Assembly (NCBI RefSeq): GCF_040183065.1
Contig: NC_091120.1
Location: 189,217,627-189,281,626 of the forward strand
Reading direction: 5' to 3'
Length of the DNA: 64,000 bases
Source of the DNA: Periplaneta americana
Lineage: Eukaryota > Arthropoda > Insecta > Blattodea > Blattidae
In this document: in pieces, positions 56,049 through 64,000 of the stretch
How positions within the stretch are numbered: position 1 is the first letter of the stretch
Layout of the letters: each line of letters opens with the position of its first letter
The notes under the pieces: model-generated
What the model was told of the DNA's origin: nothing
The model's input: the letters and a program-made list of their open reading frames with translations, nothing else
The model's database searches: none
Program-made: the position numbers and the translations under genes

Positions 56049-57109
56049 CAGTGGCGGCTGATTGACTGAGGCAAGTGAGGCCGGGCCTCAGTCACTTGGC
56101 TTAACAGAAATCAAATTTTGTGTTTTTATATAATGTATTAGTTATTTGAATGAAGCATCGCTGTAGAAGCATTTTAAAACTTTGTGATGTATATAGACCT
56201 GTTTTGCAGTAAAATTTACTCCTGAGGCCAGAATCGCTCGTGCCGGGTCTGGTTGTGGTGTATATAGACCTGTTTTGCAGTAAAATTTGTTCCTGAGGCC
56301 AGAATCGTTCGTGCCGGGTCTGTCTTCTGAATTTCCTGTATTTTCGCGGGGTTTGAGCTTGCGCTTAAAACGTTGTAGCCGAGGCACAATTCGTCTGGCC
56401 TCGTGGCCTGGTCAGGTTTCACTCCTCACATCCATGGGCCGGCCTCAAGGGTAGAGTGGGGTGGGAATAGCAATGGTGACTTGTCTTCCTAAATAGGCCA
56501 TAAATAACACAAATTCCAGCTCTTTGGCAGGCAGAGACCCACACTATTCCCTCCCCTTATGTCTCAGTTTATGACTTAAGCGAGGGTGTTGTACTATTGT
56601 ACTTCGTAGTACAGTAGTGAATCTGGGCCAATGTTGTTATGTATTTCGAGAAAATATAAACAGAAATAAATGTGAGAAATAATGCTGGTGTAGTTAATTC
56701 ATTGTTAGAGTGTTCTTTTTTCAAGAAGAAATAATGTTGAAAGAAAGGAAGTTTTAAATAAAGAAAGAGTCTACCGAGATACCTACGACATCACTGACAA
56801 TTTTTCTGACAGATAATCTTAAAACGCGAGTTTCTATTGAAACCTGGTATGGGCAACATAAATGGTTAAGTGGTAATGTGGTGTAAAATAAACTTCTGTG
56901 TTGGCCTTGTTCGTTGCTGTCAAGGGAAACAAATAAAAAGAACAGAAAGGAGGGGATTTTCAACACATAATGTGGGTTGCTTCATCACACTGAAACAATC
57001 ACTGAAACTCACAGCATAACAGCTTATTTGGTGAGTGACATTATTTTTCATCAATAGTAGGCTAATAATAATAGACTAATAATAATAATAATAATAATAC
57101 TACTACTAC

Positions 57110-57151
<42 letters not shown>

Positions 57152-57274
57152 AGTAATCATGATATTAATAATATAACAATAATAATTAATATCATAAATA
57201 AACATTTCCTATCGGAGGCACTTGAACTAGTTGCATCTGGCCTCACCGAGGATTTTGATCACCGGCCGCTACTG
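56049..57274. mobile_element. hAT element, non-autonomous, 1226 bp
   Basis: Perfect 8-bp duplication GTTAATGG (56041-56048 and 57275-57282). Ends CAGTGGCGGCTGAT and, inverted, CAGTAGCGGCCGGTGAT. Inside are a ~76-bp tandem duplication (GTATATAGACCTGTTTTGCA, GAATCGTTCGTGCCGGGTCT) near 56188-56322 and an (AAT)n tract at 57065-57150. No intact transposase. Confidence 0.9.
57065..57150. repeat. (AAT)n/(ACT)n microsatellite
   Basis: Trinucleotide run with a short ACT interruption inside the hAT element. Confidence 0.95.
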
Positions 57275-57282
57275 GTTAATGG

Positions 57283-58760
57283 TCACAGATAATACACAAT
57301 TATACAAATTATAGAAAAGTTCGGGGCAGAAGAAGATATTTGATGATATTAAGATATATGGATCATATGTGGAGACCAAGAGGAAGACAGAAAATGAGAA
57401 AGATTGGATAATGCTGGGTTTGCAGTGAAAGACATGCCCTTGGGCAGAACACTATGAATGGATGAATGTCCACTTCCTCTGGTGACTGGTGGCATTCGTG
57501 AATCCGACACTGTCAGGTGGGTCATCATGCCCCAGCCATGACAGAATCAAGTCTTATCTTCGACGAATACCTGATGAGCCCGAAACCCTTCTATATCAGT
57601 CAGAAACCCTCACTACCTTCAAGACTTCACCTCAGCCAATGACAGGAGAAATGAGAGGGAGATTAAGAATGTTAGTGGAAAGACAGAGGGAAACGAGAGG
57701 ATCCTGAGAAAAACCCTCTACAACGTTTGCTTTGATCACAGAGTCGCGTGGATGGGAGATCAATGCTTGAGCAAGAGGACAGACCTCTTGCGCTTGAGCT
57801 AAATATTAAGCGTTAAAGTTTTATGAAACGTGGTTGGGTACTAGTGTTGTTTGTTACACTATTTTTTTTGCAACATAAGTACAGTATTGTTCCCTTGTTA
57901 CATTGTATTTAATCGTTCAGCTGAGTTACTATGTCTGTCTCTCAATTTTTATCAATATAAATGCACTTTAAGGTTAAATATCAGGGGAGAAGGCATGAAT
58001 GTGTTGCATTAAGCCATTATACTATACTATGGTCATTATACTATATAGAAAAAAGAAACTCGACTTCTTTATCCAATTCTAAGAAAATACAATATAACTG
58101 CGGTAATTACAGTTACGATGTATTCAAATCAATATGATCTTTTAATCATTTTTATGTTACATTTCATGGCTTGGCGGCATTGAAAAATAAACATTATTAC
58201 CAACCATATTTATTTTGCCCGCGTATACAAATGGTTGGTTCGGCGTCATTTGTTTTTTCATGTACTGCGCATATAGAGAGCGTTCGTGTCGATAATCTCT
58301 GCTGAGCTTGCTAATGGCGATTGTCGTTGTTTTGTTCATGAATATTTGGCTGCAACATATAAAAAGCATTAGTGCATTTTTTACATCGTGTGATAGGTTT
58401 GTATCATCGTTTAGTTTTGTTTTATAATATTATTGCATGTCATTCCTATCAGTTACTGAAAGTATATATTAAATGTTTATTTATTTATGGCTTCCGAGAC
58501 CGAGGTGGCGACGTTTTGGTGGGAACTGGACGTTTGAGACATTTAGTAGCAGCTAAAGTGTATTTCATGCAGTAATTTTATAACTTGGAAACATAATTAT
58601 GTATATTGAAAGCAGAAAAATATGGTCTAGGTCTGCAATAAGCTTGGCTGCATCACTGTTGGTCTCTCCATCTTGGAGCGATAACGTGTAGAATGGTGGC
58701 TAATAGCTGCCTTGTAACCAATTGTTTTTAGTGACTAATAAACATATTATTTTCCGTTAG
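57283..58760. other. Spacer and possible intron/promoter upstream of the BTB exon
   Basis: 57290-57720 has repeat-like, GC-richer sequence of unknown class. 58150-58760 is AT-rich. A 5' UTR exon of the BTB gene could lie here but cannot be identified. Confidence 0.4.
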
Positions 58761-58952
58761 GTGGTGAAGTGTACCAAAACGATGGGGGGCACAAGATTTA
58801 TGGTGCAGTGGGAAGAACATCCTTCGCATCTTGCCACTCGCCTGGGCCAGCTTCTGGAGCATCAAACTTTGGTAGACGTTACACTTATGTGTAATACGCA
58901 TACATTACGAGTCCATCGTGCGGTTCTAGCAGCATGTAGTCCATATTTTGAG
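58761..58952 (+). CDS. First coding exon of a BTB/POZ-domain protein
   Basis: The acceptor TTTTCCGTTAG (AG 58759-58760) precedes the exon. The likely start is ATG 58782 (AACGATGG, A at -3 and G at +4). 57 codons read MGGTRFMVQWEEHPSHLATR, then LLEHQTLVDVTLMC and LRVHRAVLAACSPYFE, ending in phase 0 at donor GAG|GTATGT (58953). The W-x-x-H..L, VDVTL-C, H-x-x-VL-ACSPYF pattern is the N-terminal half of the BTB/POZ dimerisation domain of insect BTB zinc-finger regulators such as the lola/ttk type. An intron after SPYF[E/Q] is typical there. The DNA-binding part would be encoded downstream, not in this window. Which family member it is cannot be told. Confidence 0.9.
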
Positions 58953-60599
58953 GTATGTATTTAAATAAATCGTGGATTTGAATAGACTGTTTCAGATTTA
59001 GATGGTAGATTTAATTTCAAGTTAGAATAATCATATACCTACGTTTTTTTTTTTCATTCTGCGCATAACGTGAAGTTTGTTCAGAGTGTCAGAACTTTGC
59101 GTAAAAATGAAAGTGAATAAATATGATATATGAGATGCTTGTTATGTATTAATGTGTCGCACTGTCAGTGATTGGTGTCCCATTTTGAACAAAACTGTCA
59201 CATTTTATAATGTCCCAGCCATTCGTGCCATTTTAACTCAAACGTCCCGTTCCGTCTCGACTTCATTTGAAATATATCTTTAGGAGAAGTAAGTCAATCA
59301 AATTGAAATAGTCACTAGACGTTCTTAACGATAGTGTTTGCTAAAATGAGGTTCTGTAAGTTCATTAAACGATGTTCTTACCGAATGGGCAAGAATAAGT
59401 ATGCTATGCTGAGCTTTACATAAATACAGAGTGTTAAAAACATTCAATATTTTGAGGGATGGTAATATCCGTCAAAACAAGAAAACAAAGTCTAATAAGC
59501 ATGGGTCTAAAATTAATATCTTCGGACACATAAGTACTTGTTTATCAGCATCATAGGAGTTACTGTATGAGATTTCAAATTTAAAAAAAAACATCCAGTA
59601 TTGTTAGAGGTGGTAATATTCATCAAAATAAGGAAACAAAGTCTAATGAACATGGGTCCTAAAATTAATACCGTATATTCCCAGCCTACTGGTCCATCAA
59701 CGTCATAGATGATGTTCAGTGTGATTTCCGTTAAAAAATCATGATTTTGAGAGGTGAATAGTAGTCATCGAAACAAGGAAGAAAAGTTTTATAAACAAGG
59801 GCCCTAAAATTAAATTTTGTACGAAACAACGGCTTTGAAATTGGTATTGTAAGAACAGCATATCTTCTGATGTGAGCTCTTGGCTTGTTTCTTCAAAAGA
59901 AAATTGATATAGGTCTACATATTATTTAACTGGGCTAGAATCAAATAATGAAAACCTAATAGATTTCTTAAAGCTCTATTTTGAATATTTTGGAAGGGGC
60001 CAAAGCAGTTTTCGTGTTAGGCCTATGTCCTCAAATAAATAACATAGGCTATATACATTAAATGAGAATTGATAAAAGCATAATATACATTCAAGAGACA
60101 AGATATAGGCAAGATCTTTTAAGCCTTTTCAAAATACCAGAAATTGGAGCAGTTTTGTTACAAACAGCCAAAATATGCTTATCCCATGTTTAAATGTTCA
60201 TCAACAATCAAACCTAAAAATTTAACTGATGCAACTTTTTGTATTACAGAATCATTAAACTTTAATTCTTTCAGAATAAATATAGGCCTAATAAAAGTAA
60301 GGTTTAGTGAAAATAATAAGATACTGATTTTAGGATCCAAGTTTATTACACTTTTTTCCTTTGTTTTTATGAATACTGTCACCTCTCAAAATACTGAATG
60401 TTTTTTTTTTTTTTTTTATGGAAATCACGTTAAGCATCTCCTATGAATGATGAACCGTATCTCGGAAGATATTAATTTTAGGATGTTTATTGACTTTGTT
60501 TTCTTACTTTAATGAACGCTACTTCCTCTCAAAATATTGAATGATCCTTTTTTGAGACACAATAGTAGGCCTACATAGAGAATTAACATTTGAAGTGAA
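58953..60599. other. Presumed intron of the BTB gene, AT-rich
   Basis: No continuation of the BTB domain was recognised. A phrase TTAATAT..GGGTCTAAAATTAATA is repeated near 59510, 59645 and 59800, suggesting an old repeat. Confidence 0.45.
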
Positions 60600-61760
60600 A
60601 TTTCATTTATTGTGTTGTATTGTATTTATTAACATTCCATGGTATTCATACATGCTTACAGCTAGAATATGGAACAAGTCAAAAAACTTAATACTATTAT
60701 AAAATCTTAATTTATAGTCACAGTCTAGATGAAATATATACAGATGAGATTTACAATATAGTCTACTAGTACAACACAAAGTTTTAGTATCATTTTCATG
60801 AAGTGTTATTGAATGTCATGAATTCACCTACAGAATAGAAGGCGTGAGAAATTAGGTACTTCTTCAATTTGGCTCTAAATAATTTTATGTTTTGAATTTC
60901 AATTTTTATATCGATAGGGAGGCTATTAAACATTTTTACTGCCATATAACGCACTCCTTTTTGATAGCACGATAGACTTGCTGATGAAGTATGAAAGTCA
61001 TTTTTTTGTTGTGTATTTATGCTATGAACTGTTGAATTAGTTACAAAGTTTTCACGATTACATACGAGGAAGATTATTAATGAAAAGATATACTGACAAG
61101 CCATGGGCATTATTTGTAGTTTTTTGAAAATAGTCCTACACGATTCCCTAGGTTTGGCACCTACTATTATTCTAATTACTCTTTTTTGTAATAGAAATAT
61201 ATTGTTACTACTTATCTGTGGAATTTCCCCAGAATATTATTCCAAAACTCATTACCGAGTGGAAGTATGCAAAGTATATTGTTTTTAAGGTATTGATATT
61301 TACTATCTTTTGCATAGATCTAATAGCAAAACAAGCTGAATTTAGTTTGGAGATAATTTCTTTAATATGATTTTTCCAATTTAACACATTATCGATTTTT
61401 AAGCCAAGAAATTTGGTTGTTGTTGTTGTTTCTAATAGGGATCTATTATTAATTATTGCGCTAGAAATTTGCGAGGTTGAATTTGGACAGGATTTAAATT
61501 GAATTATGTTAGTTTTGTTACAATTTAATACCAATTTATTGACTGAGAACCAGTCACATATTTTGAAGAGAATTTCCCCTGTTGAAGATTGGAATGTGTT
61601 GGAGTTATTGGCTGTAACTACTATACTTGTGTCATCTGCAAATAATATGGGATGACCTACATCTTTTATTAGGGGGGCAAGATCATTTATAGACACTAGA
61701 AAAAATAGGGGACCTAATATTGATCCTTGAGGCGATATGTAATAAATTAGTAGGCCCTGT
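60600..61760 (-). mobile_element. LINE 3' half, CR1/L2-like, minus strand
   Basis: Minus strand reads SPQGSILGPLFFL, then HPILFADDTSIVV with the catalytic ADD, TTTKFLGLKIDNVLNWKNHI, IYFAYFHSVMSFGIIFWGNS, KRVIRIIVGAKPRESC and GVRYMAVKMFNSLPIDIK, ending near 60800 with FYSVGEFMTFN and a ~200-bp 3' UTR. One frame change near 61200 joins the two open parts. 5' truncated. The copy at 34385-35120 is the same family. Confidence 0.9.
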
Positions 61761-62016
61761 AGAAAAGAAGACTATCTACTGATTATTGTGAACTTACCAC
61801 ACATGATCCTTTGACAAAATATTATCAGTTTTAGGCTAGGTGATTCGCGATAATTATATCATGGTGTTACCACAGTCTAGTAGAGGCATTCTCAACTTGG
61901 TGCTCTTTTAATGACATTTAGTGCTCTCGTCACGCGAGTAAAAATGTGCTCGCGACCACGGACGCAACTGAGGTTCTTTTTTCAATTCAAACTTTGTTGT
62001 AAGAACAAAATCTAAA
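61761..62016. other. Spacer
   Basis: A hAT-end-like phrase AGAGGCATTCTCAACTTGGT near 61882 has no partner. Otherwise nothing. Confidence 0.4.
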
Positions 62017-62018
62017 TA

Positions 62019-62990
62019 CAGTAAAACTCCAATAAGACGCTGTTCAAGGGACCGGATGTAAAACGCATATTAGGCTGGTATACTAATTTTGACTTATATA
62101 CAGCATCTATTAGCATTTTTTTTTATTGAAATACATGATTCATGAAAGGTAATACAGTATTACTCCATTATGTAATTACTGTACTGCACGTCAAAGACAT
62201 TTACAATATGTACTGTACTTAATTCTTTCAAAAAAAAAAATTTATAGTTGTTTGGTTGTTTGCCATGTGCGTGTTCTCCAAGTCCTCATGTTTACCACAC
62301 TTCAGTTTCTGCGATTACATCCTCCCGACATCGCAGCTGTAGTGATTGAGTCGCGATTTTTTTATTATTGTTCTGAATGTCGATGATGGGATTCCTAATG
62401 AATCAGAGAGTTGTTTCTGAGTAAGAGTACTGTTCTCATCGTACTTTCGAAAGATTTCCAATTTTTCCGACACAGAAAGCGTAATCACTCATTGTAATCA
62501 CACTCACAGACACTTCAATACACTAAAGGACAACAAACTGCCCAGCAAAAATTTCCAGGATTTTATTATGGCCGAGTGAGGAATGTTGTTTGAGAGAGAG
62601 AGGGTTAGCAAGAGGGTGAGGTGTTGTAACTGTATGTAGGTTTTAAGCGCGCAGGTAAAGAGTCGAATAAGAGAGTGTAACAAGAGGGTGGGGTATACTA
62701 AGGTATGAAGTATGAAGGTTTAAATGCCCAGGTAAAGGGTCGAATACCAATACTTTTTAGGTTAATGGCAGCAGTGAGTTCAATGACCAAGATGTTTCAT
62801 TGCTGTTACAGTACATTGCTGAAAATTACATCGAAAATATTCTACAAAAACAGCGTATTATGCGGGACTTGAGTGCTACAAACGGGGTATTTTATAAAAG
62901 CGTTATATATGAAATGTGCAGGGACCGGACAAAAAAGCGTATTACACGGGATAGCGTAATAGGCGGGCGTGTCTTATCGAGGTTTTACTG
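62019..62990 (-). mobile_element. pogo-like element, internally deleted, 972 bp
   Basis: Ends CAGTAAAACTCCAATAAGAC and, inverted, CAGTAAAACCTCGATAAGAC, flanked by TA (62017-62018 and 62991-62992). The minus strand keeps the CENP-B-type N-terminal helix-turn-helix. The catalytic domain is absent. ACGC/GCGTATTA motifs near both ends look like subterminal repeats. Confidence 0.9.
62330..62495 (-). pseudogene. CENP-B/pogo N-terminal HTH fragment
   Basis: Minus strand reads VITLSVSEKLEIFRKYDENS, then LTQKQLSDSLGIPSSTFRTI, matching the first DNA-binding helix-turn-helix of pogo/Tigger transposases and CENP-B. About 50 codons, then the frame decays. No ATG at the expected place. Confidence 0.85.
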
Positions 62991-63198
62991 TAATATAATA
63001 AATTGTTCTGTCTTTATGAGCCAGAACATACAGTGTTCATATCCATCCATTATCATATGTTACAGACCTGACAGGGCTTCTCGTATTTCATGGTGTAGGC
63101 CTATATGTATATCTATTATCAGGCAGTACATCTCACTTGGCAATGTGTGCCACAGGAAGGACAATTGTTTGTATGCATCATAAGTCTGACTAGTGTAA

Positions 63199-63895
63199 TA
63201 TGTATAATCTTTTCACTGTAAGAAAAATCCTAATGTAAACAATAGCACGTGACTGAAGTGAGGCTTCATTGGCCACTGTTTGGCGCCATAGATTCTCAGT
63301 ACATGTTCCCGCCTACTGTTGTACATTCTGTTTCATGTTAAACATTTCCTGTTACTCGTCATGCAGCCCTAACCTCACTACTATGCATTCATTTGCTTAG
63401 GAATCATTTACTTTATAATTACTCTAATTAAAATTCACATAACTTATTATATACATTTAAGACTATTTGTTTTTCTCCGCTTTTGAGAGGGTTTCCACTG
63501 TTATGTTTAATAACCACACACACCGAGGATGCAGAAGCCATACTTCAGTACCACGTGCTTACGTGAACAACTATGAGCTCAAGTGACGCCAGCTTGTCAC
63601 AAGAACAGTCTACTTCGGTATTACTGTTTGTATTCATCCGCGTTCATGGTACATAACAAAATATAAAAGTAGCTTTTCTTTTACATAGCGTTTTACATAT
63701 GAGTGAAGTTATATGTTTCATTGTATTTAACAACTAGAATTCAATTTTTTATTTTCAAATAATACAAGATGAAAGTTTCCAAATACGAACTATATTTTCC
63801 TGTGTCGTGTGAGTGTTTCGACTGTGAGCCAATCACGGGTATAACAGCCACGTGCTTGTGTTTACATGAAGAGTTTTTTTACAGCGAAAACAGTA
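63199..63895. mobile_element. Unclassified ~0.7 kb TIR repeat, copy 2 (inverted relative to 7513-8205)
   Basis: AAATCCTAATGTAAACAATA near 63224 matches the right end of copy 1 inverted, and CACGTGCTTGTGTTTACAT near 63850 matches its left end. Blocks between are collinear. The terminal CACTGTAAG/TTTACAGCG could be hAT-like, but no 8-bp duplication was confirmed. Confidence 0.75.
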
Positions 63896-63906
63896 TAGCT
63901 AGTCGG

Positions 63907-64000
63907 CGATGTATGCAATGGAGGGGGAAAGGAACTGGCCACCCTACCCATAATCTCCTGACCTAATTGCCTCATAAGTGGTGCCTTCTTGGTACCACTT
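63907..64000 (-). mobile_element. SINE-like repeat, truncated by window end
   Basis: Inverse of the 14985-15115 repeat (GCAATGGAGGGGGAAAGGAA, GACCTAATTGCCTCAT). Continues past the window. Confidence 0.7.

Noticed and set aside
61882..61960. Possible hAT end (AGAGGCATTCTCAACTTGGT)
   Set aside because: No inverted partner or 8-bp duplication was found within reach.

Overview
The window looks like AT-rich nuclear DNA from an insect with a large, transposon-filled genome. The mix of repeats (RTE/Jockey-like LINEs with (GTAA)n tails, tRNA-derived SINEs sharing a central domain, Penelope-like elements, many mariner, hAT, pogo and piggyBac relatives) reminds me of cockroaches or their kin (Blattodea). 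That placement is inference from memory and was not tested by any search. There are spliced exons and no prokaryotic features.

Only two host genes leave a readable trace, both on the + strand. At the left, two exons (1062-1205 and 3946-4248) form the 3' end of a gene I cannot name. It encodes a charged coiled-coil-like stretch, then a basic/aromatic segment, then an Ala/Gly/Pro-rich tail and a stop. Its intron holds pyrimidine microsatellites, a ~1.7 kb minisatellite, a LINE tail and a small hAT MITE. At the right, 58761-58952 is an exon encoding the N-terminal half of a BTB/POZ domain, with start codon 58782 and a splice donor right after SPYFE. The rest of that gene lies beyond the window or in undetected exons. 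The ~54 kb between them is repeats and AT-rich spacer.

Repeats by region. 1-10 kb: LINE 3' ends, minisatellite, hAT MITE, a MADF-bearing TIR element with a nested TIR insertion, and an unclassified ~0.7 kb TIR repeat whose inverted second copy sits at 63.2-63.9 kb. 10-16 kb: a near-complete mariner nested inside an older DDE transposon, an internally deleted mariner relative, a TIR element and a small hAT. 16-24 kb: SINEs, a Harbinger-like MITE, large inverted repeats (mariner-derived fold-back, head-to-head Penelope-like copies with hammerhead-like motifs, paired SINEs), and the first TTAA-flanked MITE. 26-36 kb: second minisatellite, mariner remnant, SINEs, second TTAA MITE, a hAT with a nested retroposon, LINE tail. 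36-46 kb: palindromic MITEs, a hAT interrupted by a LINE, a full-length degenerate Tc1/mariner, the third TTAA MITE lying exactly at the end of a piggyBac remnant, and a MITE with perfect 30-bp ends. 49-64 kb: more hATs, LINEs, a second Penelope pair, a solo LTR inside a LINE, a pogo relative and a CR1/L2-type LINE.

The elements do not act together. They record serial insertion. Several insertions are supported by exact target-site duplications, and two (LTR in LINE, LINE in hAT) can be checked by rejoining the host sequence. No intact autonomous element is seen. The nearest is the mariner, with one visible stop codon.
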